A stretch of DNA of 64,000 nt, from the NCBI RefSeq assembly GCF_000687755.1, contig NZ_JHXN01000003.1:1-64000 (forward strand). Direction: 5' to 3'. Origin of the DNA: Taylorella asinigenitalis ATCC 700933. GTDB taxonomy: Bacteria; Pseudomonadota; Gammaproteobacteria; Burkholderiales; Burkholderiaceae_B. A model generated the notes under the pieces. It had not been told where the DNA came from and ran no database searches. It saw nothing but the letters and a program-made list of their open reading frames with translations. Shown here one piece after another: positions 10,011-17,687 of this stretch (the first letter of the stretch is position 1; the number at the start of each line of letters is the position of its first letter). A program made the position numbers and the translations under genes.

Positions 10011-10276
10011 TTATGAGCGAAGCAGATTGCCTATCCAGACCCATAGCTCGCGAAGCGAAGAAGCCAACAAAAAAAGTATTTAATACTATAATAAATGCGT
10101 AGGCAATGCCCTCGTATCCCACAAGCATAATTTGATCAAGCGTTATCCTAAAACCATACAATATGATTCCTAGACGAAGAGCCTCTCTAGTACACTTTGC
10201 GTAAACGCCGCTTAAAACTACAAGCTTGAGAATGCGGGGAACAATATTACCGACTAAGGCTCCAAGCAAAAGTGTC
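10011..10276 (-). pseudogene. Internal fragment of a YeiH/UPF0324 membrane permease gene
   Basis: The frame reads LLLGALVGNIVPR, GVYAKCTREALRLG, IILYGFRITLDQI, TFFVGFFASRAMG and [10 protein letters not shown]. This matches the middle of YeiH-family (UPF0324) inner-membrane proteins, where a hydrophobic segment follows the conserved RLGI-LYG-R-TL motif. Intact family members are about 300-350 residues; only about 85 residues remain. Homology stops at both sides: at about 10276 it abuts an unrelated plus-strand fragment, and at about 10011 it abuts the dnaJ 3' fragment. No start with an SD is present. It is a remnant. Confidence 0.7.
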
Positions 10277-10680
10277 TCGTCAGTTACAGCTCAAGAAAAC
10301 ACCACAAATTTGCAGTCCGATTTTCTTGCAAAATTGTATGTCGCTGTTCTTGAAAGCGACGGCAAAGCTAAATCTACGGATGTTGTTTATGGAGCGGCCT
10401 CAAGTCGATTAAAAGATTCTTTGTTCAAAATTCAGAAATCAACACGCAACGGTAATTCTTGCGGTGTAAAAGAAAATATTATGTGGAATGCGGATAAGCC
10501 CGATTTCAATCAATCCATCACATTTAGTGAAATCACAAAAATATTTTGCTCGCTAAATTCGGAGAGTCTGAGGTTGTGATCTGGGATGTGAATTGCTTAA
10601 GTTCTGGAGCTTGCGAAATTAACGATGTGTATTTAGATGGTGACTCTGTGAATAAAAGCGTAAGCAAGAACTGCAAATAA
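10277..10680 (+). pseudogene. Frameshifted remnant of an unrecognised, probably secreted protein
   Basis: Plus-strand codons from about 10277 encode SSVTAQENTTNLQSDFLAKL and continue to SITFSEITK near 10537. A different frame then continues sensibly (ILLAKFGESEVVIWDVNC ... SVSKNCK) to a TAA at 10678-10680. A single-base shift in the A-run around 10537-10541 would join the two parts into about 130 residues. The 5' end, including any signal peptide, appears replaced by the permease fragment. Paired cysteines (GNSCGV, DVNCLSSGAC, SKNCK) suggest a disulfide-bonded exported protein. I do not recognise the family. Confidence 0.5.
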
Positions 10681-10700
10681 TTTTTTTGCATATGATTAAG

Positions 10701-10718
10701 CCCACCTGAGACGGTGGG
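10701..10718. terminator. Weak terminator-like hairpin
   Basis: CCCACC (10701-10706) pairs with GGTGGG (10713-10718) around a 6-base loop, between the plus-strand remnant and the minus-strand 278-residue gene. The arms resemble the terminator at 9684-9704. There is no good T-run on either strand, so activity is uncertain. Confidence 0.4.
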
Positions 10719-10745
10719 TTCATCATTTTCAAAAAACATAAAAAA

Positions 10746-11582
10746 TTAATCTTTTTTATTTTTACCTCTAAAAAAATTAATAATATCAGTTAGAGTAAAT
10801 GTCTTCGAAAAACCCATAGATTTACTCTTAGATATCTCCCTAGTTTTACCTATTGATATACCATCAGAGCTTAAAGCGATATCCATATCTTTGAGCCTAT
10901 TAGAGATAGTATTCACAATTCCATCAACTTTAGACCCCAAGTTATTTATTGTTCTATGTAACATCTCTAGAAAATCCTTGGGACTTTCTATGTAGATTTC
11001 TGGATTAAATAATTCCAAAAATTTAGCATCTTCAATACCATTATATTTTTTCTGGAATTCTTCAATTTCGTGATCAAGCTTTTGTTTTTCACTTTCGGAA
11101 AAATTATCTATATACTTCCCTACTAAATCCTCTAATTCATCCGAATTAGTAAGTTGTTTGTAGTTTTTATTTAAATAGCTTTTAAGCAAATTATATAGAT
11201 ATGGAAAATCTTGACTATAAATATCCTCTAATCCATCCACTTGTTCATTTAAAGACTTTTTAAAGAATGACCCAGAAGAAAAAAGTTCAAACTCATTACC
11301 CATAATAGGATAAGAATTTATAACCCTATATCCCTTGGACTCATTTGAATCCTTCTTCAATATAAAACATGCTAAATTTGTGAGAAGACTTTGATTCTCA
11401 GGTTTCCTTTGAACAGTTCCAACATTTTTGAAATCCCTATACTCTATATATAACAACTGATTTTCATTGAGCTTTAACCACTTCTGAATTTTTTCATCGT
11501 TAGCTGCCAATGCTGCTATTTGTAATTTTTCCTGTTCATCGTAACTATTGAATGAAGATTCATAAAGTGAATAAGTTTTCAT
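10746..11582 (-). CDS. Unknown 278-residue cytoplasmic protein, second gene of a pair
   Basis: The product is hydrophilic and charged, without signal peptide or membrane segment. Residues about 1-100 look globular and include GYRVINSYPI at 84-93, faintly like the Thr-x-Tyr-Pro strand of BECR-fold nuclease toxins. No catalytic His/Arg set can be assigned, so that is only a hint. Residues about 130-200 are Lys/Glu-rich and probably helical or coiled coil. The tail is basic (FFRGKNKKD). It starts 5 bases after the stop of the secreted 331-residue gene (11588-12583), so the two are probably co-transcribed. Function is unknown. Confidence 0.7.
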   Translation of the reverse strand: MKTYSLYESSFNSYDEQEKLQIAALAANDEKIQKWLKLNENQLLYIEYRDFKNVGTVQRKPENQSLLTNLACFILKKDSNESKGYRVINSYPIMGNEFELFSSGSFFKKSLNEQVDGLEDIYSQDFPYLYNLLKSYLNKNYKQLTNSDELEDLVGKYIDNFSESEKQKLDHEIEEFQKKYNGIEDAKFLELFNPEIYIESPKDFLEMLHRTINNLGSKVDGIVNTISNRLKDMDIALSSDGISIGKTREISKSKSMGFSKTFTLTDIINFFRGKNKKD

Positions 11583-11587
11583 TGCTG

Positions 11588-12583
11588 TCAGTTTCCTTTG
11601 CTCAAAATACCTGCGATTTTCTTAGCTTGCGAAATTAAATACTGATTGTTTTTATGAAAACGCTTCTGCTCCGATGTGCTCATACCCCCACCTTCCTCTC
11701 CAACTTTCGAGGTAAGAAGGTCCATCCTACGAAAGCGAGAGTTTATGGCCGAAAGAGCCTTAGATATTTTCCGTCTCTCAGATTTAGAAAGCAAATCATA
11801 TATGCCGTGCCCCGTTTTGCGGCCAAATCTTTGTCCAAACAATATATCTAAAAAACTGTTGTATGCAGAGCGATCCATATCATCAATCTTTACTATATTT
11901 TTATTGATATAGTTTGCAAGGCCGTTACGTATAGCCAATAAATTATTTTTCGTATTTAAATTTCTTGCATCGTTATGTAGTTTTCCCAAAAAAGCCGCTC
12001 TGTAGAGCCCCTTATCTCCAATAATACTTGCGCTCCATGCATCTGAGATTAAAGTAAGCTTCCCCTTTAGCTCGGTGGCAATGCTTAAGGCCCTATCCCG
12101 CTTTTCAAAAAAGTCATCAGACTTAATAACGTCTTCCAACTTTTCGAAATCCTCATAAATCCGCTTCTTTGGATTACCATACTTCTCATAAACCCAACCC
12201 GAAGATGCATCTATCGGACCACCCATGTTTTCAAATATAGCCGTCAGTCCAAAAGCATCAAAAGCAGTATCAAAAGACGATCTAACTGCCTCGATATCAT
12301 TGATTTGAGCACTGGTTATGGCATACTCAAGATCATTTAGAGCATTTAAACTATTTTCATAATATCTAAAAGCCGTGTTCGCATAATTGGTGAGCACTTT
12401 AACTGGAGTCACCTCTCCAAAGCTATTTATAAGCTGCTTTAGATGATTGTGTCCTGGGCCTACATGCACCTGTGCTGCGTTTTGTGCTTCAATAGTATTT
12501 AAATTACCTGACACCATGGGCTGAGCATAAACCCCACCCACAGCCGTACCGAAAAAAATGAAAAGATTAAAAAATTTAAGCAT
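11588..12583 (-). CDS. Unknown exported 331-residue protein
   Basis: An N-terminal signal peptide is visible: a Lys, then a hydrophobic core FNLFIFFGTAVGG, then VYA-Q as a likely cleavage site near residue 20. The mature part is mostly predicted helix (NDLEYAITSAQIND, RSSFDTAFDAFG, RRKISKALSAINSR) with no cysteine pair and no motif I recognise. A distant resemblance to VirB5/TrbJ-type helical exported proteins cannot be excluded, but no other secretion gene is near. It starts 3 bases after the aminopeptidase stop with no obvious SD, and is followed after 5 bases by the 278-residue gene. It is probably read from the aminopeptidase transcript. Confidence 0.75.
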   Translation of the reverse strand: MLKFFNLFIFFGTAVGGVYAQPMVSGNLNTIEAQNAAQVHVGPGHNHLKQLINSFGEVTPVKVLTNYANTAFRYYENSLNALNDLEYAITSAQINDIEAVRSSFDTAFDAFGLTAIFENMGGPIDASSGWVYEKYGNPKKRIYEDFEKLEDVIKSDDFFEKRDRALSIATELKGKLTLISDAWSASIIGDKGLYRAAFLGKLHNDARNLNTKNNLLAIRNGLANYINKNIVKIDDMDRSAYNSFLDILFGQRFGRKTGHGIYDLLSKSERRKISKALSAINSRFRRMDLLTSKVGEEGGGMSTSEQKRFHKNNQYLISQAKKIAGILSKGN

Positions 12584-12586
12584 AAA

Positions 12587-14371
12587 CTATATAGCTTTAG
12601 TTTTTCTTTTGAGCCAATCTAGTGCCTGCCCCGAAAGATGCCTAGAGAGTCGTTCTCGAACTTGCTCATGATATTTATTAAGCCACTCTCTTTCAGCACA
12701 ATCAAGAAGACCAATATCAACGCATGAAGTCTCTATCGGACACAATGTTAGCGTCTCAAATTTTAAAGTCTCAACAAATTCAGTCTTTTGTGCAGGAACG
12801 TTTGCAACTAAATTTTCTATGCGCACCCCCCATTTTCCTGGCCTATATACACCTGGCTCATTTGATGTAATCATGCCACCGTACATTTCCGTATGGTTCA
12901 TTTTGTATGCCTTGTAGGCAATGACCTGCGGCCCCTCATGCACATTTAAAAAATATCCAACACCATGACCAGTGCCGTGCCCGTATTCAAGCCCAGCTTT
13001 CCATAGTGGCAATCTGGCAATGCTATCGAGTAGCGGCGATGGATATCCTACTGGAAATTCGGCCATCGCTAATTGAATATGTGCCTTAAGAACGTAAGTA
13101 TAGTCTTTAACCTGCTCTTCAGAGACAACACCCACAGGTACTACACGAGTGATATCCGTAGTACCGCCAAGATACTGAGCCCCAGAATCAATAAGCAAAA
13201 AGCCATCGCCATTAATAAGTGAGAATGATTCTTCTGTAGCCCTATAGTGTGGCATCGCACCATTTGCATTAAATCCCGCAATTGTCGCAAAGCTAGGACT
13301 TACATATCCTTTGCGTTTTGAACGATACTCTAAAAGTTTTTCGTTAATTGTAAGTTCTGAAATTTCTTCACCTTTGCTGAAGGCCGCTTCAAACCATGCA
13401 AAAAATTCACACAATGCAGCTCCATCCTCTTCCATGGCCAATCGAACATGGCTTAATTCATGGTCTGTTTTGCGTGATTTTAATAGCTGCGATGGATTAA
13501 TTATCTCAACTATCCCACCTTTATAAGCACTAACAGAACCAAGAGCAACACGATCAGGATCCACCATAAGCTTAGAGATATCCATAGAGCTTATAAATTC
13601 CTTAAGATCATCATAATTAGCAGTTTGAACTCCATGCCCTTCCAAATAGGTGGCAATGTTCTCGTCCACTTTCTCCAAATCTATAAATAACACCACCTTA
13701 TCTTTGAATATAGCTAGATGAGCAAGAAACACTGGATTGTATGCGACATCATTGCCACGTAAATTAAGAATCCAAGCAATATCATCCAAGGACGAAACTA
13801 AATGCCAACCACCATCATCAAGTTTTAGTTCATCTCGAACAAATTTAATTTTTTGTGAAGCATCGAGGTCATAATAATTTTTATCGTGCTTAAATATTTT
13901 TTGAGACGGCAATTTAGATCGATCTGTCCATAGAGGCTGTAATAGGTCCTCTTCAGTATTTATATTAATGCCCTTACTCTCCAATTCATCACGGTATATA
14001 TTGGCTGTTTTGAGGGAAACCATATCGGGATTAAATCCTAAAACAGCAGATGGTTTAAGGGATAAAGAAAGATATTCAGTCAAAGTAGGAACACCAGCCT
14101 CACCAGCTCTCATCAATTCAATGCCTGAGCCGTTCAATTGTTTAGATGCTTGCTCCCAGTAGCGACTATCCACCCACAAGCCTGCAAAATCATCTGTTAC
14201 TAGAACTGTGCCTACCGAGCCCGTAAAACCACTTAACCATACTCTTTGCTGCCAGTAAGCAGGTAGATATTCGGATAGATGAGGATCTGCAGAGTGCACA
14301 ATCCAAGCATCTATACCTTTAGCTTTCATAGAATTGCGTAATGCTTTAATGCGATCTGTAGGTAAATTCAT
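12587..14371 (-). CDS. Xaa-Pro aminopeptidase (M24B, long form)
   Basis: A 594-residue cytosolic metallopeptidase that removes an N-terminal residue preceding proline. Two creatinase-type N-terminal domains (about 1-150 and 160-300) precede the pita-bread catalytic domain (about 310-540). The dinuclear metal ligands are readable: Asp395 (FLLIDSGAQ), Asp406 (GTTDITR), His469 (GHGTGHGVGY), Glu505 (TSNEPGVY) and Glu519 (GVRIENL). The substrate-side histidines in MPHYRAT and NVHEGPQ are present. The length matches the roughly 600-residue form rather than the 440-residue E. coli PepP. It is divergent from the ETF-QO gene, with 99 bases between the starts. Confidence 0.93.
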   Translation of the reverse strand: MNLPTDRIKALRNSMKAKGIDAWIVHSADPHLSEYLPAYWQQRVWLSGFTGSVGTVLVTDDFAGLWVDSRYWEQASKQLNGSGIELMRAGEAGVPTLTEYLSLSLKPSAVLGFNPDMVSLKTANIYRDELESKGININTEEDLLQPLWTDRSKLPSQKIFKHDKNYYDLDASQKIKFVRDELKLDDGGWHLVSSLDDIAWILNLRGNDVAYNPVFLAHLAIFKDKVVLFIDLEKVDENIATYLEGHGVQTANYDDLKEFISSMDISKLMVDPDRVALGSVSAYKGGIVEIINPSQLLKSRKTDHELSHVRLAMEEDGAALCEFFAWFEAAFSKGEEISELTINEKLLEYRSKRKGYVSPSFATIAGFNANGAMPHYRATEESFSLINGDGFLLIDSGAQYLGGTTDITRVVPVGVVSEEQVKDYTYVLKAHIQLAMAEFPVGYPSPLLDSIARLPLWKAGLEYGHGTGHGVGYFLNVHEGPQVIAYKAYKMNHTEMYGGMITSNEPGVYRPGKWGVRIENLVANVPAQKTEFVETLKFETLTLCPIETSCVDIGLLDCAEREWLNKYHEQVRERLSRHLSGQALDWLKRKTKAI

Positions 14372-14470
14372 GGATATTTCCGTTATTTAGGGTAATCTAC
14401 TATTATAGTTAGAAGTAATTTTTGTAAAATCAAAAGTTTAATAATTTACACAAATTACAAGAGGTAATAG

Positions 14471-16102
14471 ATGTCTTCACGCGAGTCTATGGAATATGAT
14501 GTGGTCGTTGTTGGTGCTGGGCCTGCAGGTTTAGCTACTGCTATTCGATTAAAACAAATAAACCCAGATATTTCTGTTTGCGTTTTAGAGAAAGGAAGTG
14601 AGGTTGGGGCTCATATCATGTCTGGAGCGATAATGGATCCCATTGCCATCAATGAATTATTTCCAAATTGGAAGGAATTATCTGCTCCTCTAAAGGTTGA
14701 AGTTAAAGAAGATGAATTCTTTTTTTTAACAGAGACTAAGTCTTATAAAGTTCCTGCATTTTTGCTTCCGCCCTGTTTTAAAAACGAGGGTAACTATATT
14801 GTTCGATTAGGAGATGTAGTTAAATGGCTTGGCCAACAAGCAGAGTCTTTAGGAGTAGAGATATTTCCTGGATTCGCCGCTGCTGAAGTTTTATATCATG
14901 AAGATGGTTCGGTTAAGGGTGTGGCTACAGGTGATATGGGCCTTAACGAGGATGGCACTCCGTCAGCTAACTATCAACAAGGCATGGAACTACATGCGAA
15001 ATTCACTATATTTGCTGAAGGTTCGCGAGGGCAGCTAGGACGCGAGCTTATCGGCAAATTTGCGTTGGATGCGAATTCTGACCCACAAACTTACAACATT
15101 GGCTTTAAGGAATTATGGGAAGTTAAGCCCGAGAACTTTAGGCCAGGACTTGTTGTACACACTGGTGGTTGGCCTATGCCTACTGACACATACGGTGGCT
15201 CTTTTATATATCATTTAGATAAAAATTTGGTTGCTGTTGGTTATGCGATTGGACTTAATTATTCAAATCCATATATGTCACCATTCGAGGAATTTCAGAG
15301 ATTTAAAACACATCCTGTAATTAGAAAAACGTTTGAGGGCGGAAAACGATTATCTTATGGGGCTCGGGCTATTACTGCAGGTGGATTATTAAGCTTGCCT
15401 AAATTTGTATTCCCAGGCGGTGCATTGGTAGGTTGTGAAGCTGGCTTCTTAAACGCTTCACGGATAAAAGGTAGCCATGCGGCGATAAAGACTGGGATGA
15501 TGGCGGCGGAGGCCATTGCCACAAACTTAAGTTCTGGATCGGAATCGAATGTTCTTACGGATTATGAAGTAAAGTTTAAAGATTCGTGGCTTTATAAGGA
15601 ACTTAAGCAATCACGTAACTTTAAGCAGTGGTTTAAGAAAGGCTTGTTTGTTGGTACATTAATGACAGGCTTAGAGCAAAAATTTTTGCAGAATGCGATT
15701 CCTTGGACTATACATAATAAAAAAACGGATCATGAGTCGCTTAAGCCAGCAAGGGAATGTAAAAAAATCGACTACCCTAAGCCTGACGGTGTCTTAAGCT
15801 TTGATAGACTTAGCTCAGTATTTCTCACAAATACAAATCATGAGGAAAACCAACCTTGTCACCTTAAACTTAAAAACGAGGAAATTCCTGTTTCAGTTAA
15901 TTTAAATAAGTATGCGGGACCAGAACAAAGGTATTGTCCTGCGGCTGTTTATGAATTTTTAGATGTGGGTGGAGAACAAAAATTAAGGATAAATTCTCAG
16001 AATTGTATTCACTGTAAAACCTGTGATATCAAGGATCCTAAACAGAATATCGTGTGGACTGCCCCACAAGGCGGCGAGGGCCCAGTATATAACGGGATGT
16101 AA
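14471..16102 (+). CDS. Electron transfer flavoprotein-ubiquinone oxidoreductase
   Basis: A membrane-associated flavo-iron-sulfur enzyme passing electrons from reduced ETF (from acyl-CoA and amino acid dehydrogenases) to ubiquinone. The FAD Rossmann motif VVGAGPAG is at residues 13-20. The long central part is typical (GGWPMPTDTYGGSF, VGYAIGLNY, FPGGALVGCEAGF). The C-terminal 4Fe-4S cluster uses Cys489 plus Cys512, Cys515 and Cys518 (NCIHCKTCDIKDP). The length of 543 is usual. The start is supported by an AGAGG SD 6 bases upstream. The etfAB genes are not in the window. Confidence 0.96.
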   Translation: MSSRESMEYDVVVVGAGPAGLATAIRLKQINPDISVCVLEKGSEVGAHIMSGAIMDPIAINELFPNWKELSAPLKVEVKEDEFFFLTETKSYKVPAFLLPPCFKNEGNYIVRLGDVVKWLGQQAESLGVEIFPGFAAAEVLYHEDGSVKGVATGDMGLNEDGTPSANYQQGMELHAKFTIFAEGSRGQLGRELIGKFALDANSDPQTYNIGFKELWEVKPENFRPGLVVHTGGWPMPTDTYGGSFIYHLDKNLVAVGYAIGLNYSNPYMSPFEEFQRFKTHPVIRKTFEGGKRLSYGARAITAGGLLSLPKFVFPGGALVGCEAGFLNASRIKGSHAAIKTGMMAAEAIATNLSSGSESNVLTDYEVKFKDSWLYKELKQSRNFKQWFKKGLFVGTLMTGLEQKFLQNAIPWTIHNKKTDHESLKPARECKKIDYPKPDGVLSFDRLSSVFLTNTNHEENQPCHLKLKNEEIPVSVNLNKYAGPEQRYCPAAVYEFLDVGGEQKLRINSQNCIHCKTCDIKDPKQNIVWTAPQGGEGPVYNGM

Positions 16103-16185
16103 TTTTTTAAATTTCATGTAAAGTGCTTGTAAACTTAATGAAATTTTCATAAAATCCTACAACATGTACGTGTATTTCTGCTAGC

Positions 16186-16191
16186 TATAAT
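16186..16191 (+). promoter_or_regulatory. -10 box TATAAT directly before the NlpC/P60 ATG
   Basis: A perfect TATAAT at 16186-16191 lies 8 bases before the ATG at 16200. Transcription would therefore start at or next to the initiation codon. No good -35 hexamer is seen at the usual distance, and no SD precedes the ATG. This is consistent with a leaderless transcript or with a chance match. Confidence 0.45.
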
Positions 16192-16199
16192 TTAAATTT

Positions 16200-16991
16200 A
16201 TGAATCCGCCTAAGTCTTTGAAATCTTTTGTTTTTTTAAATTTAAAAGATGCTAAGCCTAAATTTCAACTTAAAAATATTTGTTGTATTTTAGGGATGGC
16301 ATCTTCTTTTGGTCTTATTCCTCTATCTGTTCAAGCACAAACTATTGGCCAACTTGACCAATCTATAGGCTTAACGACACCTCAATCAGAAGATCAAATT
16401 TCAAACATAATTTCAAACGTATCATTGCCACTTTCGGATTCGACTCCTAGTAGTCTCTCTTCTGTTCCTGGTCAAACTTCGTCAACTGAAGAAGAATTAA
16501 CTGAGACTAAAGAAATAGTGGATGCTTTAAACCCTGACCCTATTCAAAGCTTGATAGAACACGAAAATTTGTCGGATATACACGTAGATTTGGAATCGGA
16601 AGCATTGCCATCTGAATCAAAAGAGCAACCTAGCAAGCTAGTACAGGGAGCTTTAAACTATATCGGAGTTAAATATCGCTATGGCGGCACTACTCCTAGT
16701 GGATTCGATTGCTCTGGACTAATTTACTACACAGCAGATAAATACATGGGCATTAAGCTTCCACGTGTCGCATCTAATATGGCTAAGGTAGGCACGGAAG
16801 TTTCACGCGATAATATGAGACCAGGCGATTTAGTATTCTTTAATACGCGTGGACGCAGAAACTCTCATGTGGGCATCTACGTGGGGGATAATAAATTTTT
16901 ACACGCACCAAGAACAGGGGCTAAGGTTAGAATCGAAAATATTTCTACTTACTGGTCAAAAAGATTCAACGGTGCTAGAAGAATAAATTAA
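16200..16991 (+). CDS. NlpC/P60-family cell wall hydrolase
   Basis: Predicted exported D,L-endopeptidase acting on peptidoglycan stem peptides. A basic N-region and hydrophobic stretch (CCILGMASSFGLIPLSVQAQ) give a signal peptide with cleavage near residue 46. Residues about 50-140 are a Ser/Thr/Glu-rich linker. Residues about 145-263 form the NlpC/P60 domain with catalytic Cys171 (FDCSGL), His223 (NSHVGIYVGD) and His235 (FLHAPRTG). The 263-residue length fits single-domain family members. The start lacks an SD; the next Met (residue 33) would lose the positive part of the signal peptide, so 16200 is preferred. Confidence 0.9.
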   Translation: MNPPKSLKSFVFLNLKDAKPKFQLKNICCILGMASSFGLIPLSVQAQTIGQLDQSIGLTTPQSEDQISNIISNVSLPLSDSTPSSLSSVPGQTSSTEEELTETKEIVDALNPDPIQSLIEHENLSDIHVDLESEALPSESKEQPSKLVQGALNYIGVKYRYGGTTPSGFDCSGLIYYTADKYMGIKLPRVASNMAKVGTEVSRDNMRPGDLVFFNTRGRRNSHVGIYVGDNKFLHAPRTGAKVRIENISTYWSKRFNGARRIN

Positions 16992-17035
16992 TTTAAATTT
17001 TCTTTAGGATGCTTTGTCCATAAAGCAAATAAATT

Positions 17036-17059
17036 AAGGGGAGGTACTGAACCTCCCTT
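17036..17059. terminator. Bidirectional hairpin between convergent genes
   Basis: AAGGG-GAGGT (17036-17045, one bulged G) pairs with ACCTCCCTT (17051-17059). It lies between the NlpC/P60 gene on plus and the small membrane protein gene on minus. The tails are only moderately T-rich. Confidence 0.6.
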
Positions 17060-17060
17060 A

Positions 17061-17207
17061 TTATTTGAAGTAGAGCATTTTTAGGGTGGGCTCTTCTTTA
17101 ATAAAAACGCTTAGACTATGTCCCTGCTCCCCTATTTTTATTCCAAATAAGGAGCAAAAAACTACTAGTACCACAAGAAGCATAAGAAAATTATTTAGTG
17201 CTTTCAT
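17061..17207 (-). CDS. 48-residue membrane peptide coupled to the DUF2325 gene
   Basis: ATG at 17207 overlaps the DUF2325 stop as ATGA and is preceded by a strong SD (AGGAG, 6 bases upstream). The peptide begins MKALNNFLMLL and has one hydrophobic segment (VVLVVFCSLFG), then a charged tail ending LKMLYFK. The stop is TAA at 17061-17063, next to the hairpin at 17036-17059. The overlap and SD indicate real, translationally coupled expression. Function is unknown. A single membrane pass with the C-terminus outside or inside is possible. It would share the Fur-type control upstream of the DUF2325 gene. Confidence 0.65.
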   Translation of the reverse strand: MKALNNFLMLLVVLVVFCSLFGIKIGEQGHSLSVFIKEEPTLKMLYFK

Positions 17208-17539
17208 ATCTTTCTCCTATTTGGACAGCGCTCACATAAATGTGGACATTGCTCAAGAGCCGTCTGTAAACTACAAACCGATCTCTTACATGCAACAATT
17301 GGTATATTTTGTTTTTCTGCAACGCTTCTAAAAGATTTCATGACATTGTGTCCTAAAAAATCTGTTAATAAAACCACAATATCCGTTCCTGATGGCAATG
17401 ACAGAACTTTCTTCTGATGTGCTGGATCTCGACCAGTTATGTGTTTATTAATTTTTATATTATGTGCTTTGAGGATATCGGGAAGCTTGCCTAATTTGTC
17501 CGCTCCGACTATCACAGCATTCATTTGAGTTAATTCCAT
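17204..17539 (-). CDS. DUF2325 protein with Cys-rich tail
   Basis: A 111-residue protein matching the DUF2325 pattern: NAVIVGADKLGKLPDIL near the N-terminus, ITGRD in the middle, then DIVVLLTDFLGHNVMK and IPIVACKRSVCSLQTALEQ. The tail adds CPHLCERCPNRR, a Cys-x3-Cys-x2-Cys cluster that could bind metal. No function has been assigned to the family as far as I know. Two Fur-box-like sequences lie 16-65 bases upstream, so expression is probably iron-repressed. Met6 (17524) is an alternative start. The gene overlaps the 48-residue membrane peptide gene by ATGA. Confidence 0.85.
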   Translation of the reverse strand: MELTQMNAVIVGADKLGKLPDILKAHNIKINKHITGRDPAHQKKVLSLPSGTDIVVLLTDFLGHNVMKSFRSVAEKQNIPIVACKRSVCSLQTALEQCPHLCERCPNRRKI

Positions 17540-17554
17540 ATAAGCTCTTTAATT

Positions 17555-17573
17555 GATAATGATTCTCATTAAC
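17555..17573. promoter_or_regulatory. Fur box 1
   Basis: GATAATGATTCTCATTAAC compares with the classical 19-bp Fur consensus GATAATGATAATCATTATC at 16 of 19 positions by eye. It lies between the divergent DUF2325 and TetR-type genes, closer to DUF2325. Confidence 0.8.
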
Positions 17574-17585
17574 CTTGATTCTAAA

Positions 17586-17604
17586 TTAGAATGATTCTCA
17601 TTTC
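17586..17604. promoter_or_regulatory. Fur box 2
   Basis: TTAGAATGATTCTCATTTC shares the core AATGATTCTCATT with box 1, 31 bases away. Two such boxes in one intergenic region make chance unlikely. It lies 16 bases before the -35 of the TetR gene, so it might also affect that promoter. Confidence 0.7.
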
Positions 17605-17619
17605 AACATTTTTTTATAT

Positions 17620-17672
17620 TTGAAGTTATTTGTATTTTTTGTATAATTTATTTTTTAAACAATCGTTTGTTT
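17620..17672 (+). promoter_or_regulatory. TetR-gene promoter with overlapping operator-like dyad
   Basis: TTGAAG (17620-17625), a 16-base spacer and TATAAT (17642-17647) form a good sigma-70-type promoter. A perfect inverted repeat AAACAA (17657-17662) / TTGTTT (17667-17672) with 4-base spacer sits at the expected transcription start, just before the ATG at 17688. This is the usual place for autorepression by TetR proteins. Confidence 0.6.
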
Positions 17673-17687
17673 TATACAAGTATTTTA

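Noticed and set aside
10533-10739. Minus-strand 68-residue frame
   Set aside because: It is antisense to the better-supported plus-strand remnant and spans a hairpin. It has no SD and no protein-like pattern.
17086-17331. Plus-strand 81-residue frame
   Set aside because: It is antisense to the DUF2325 gene and the coupled small membrane gene, which have an SD, overlap and regulatory sites.
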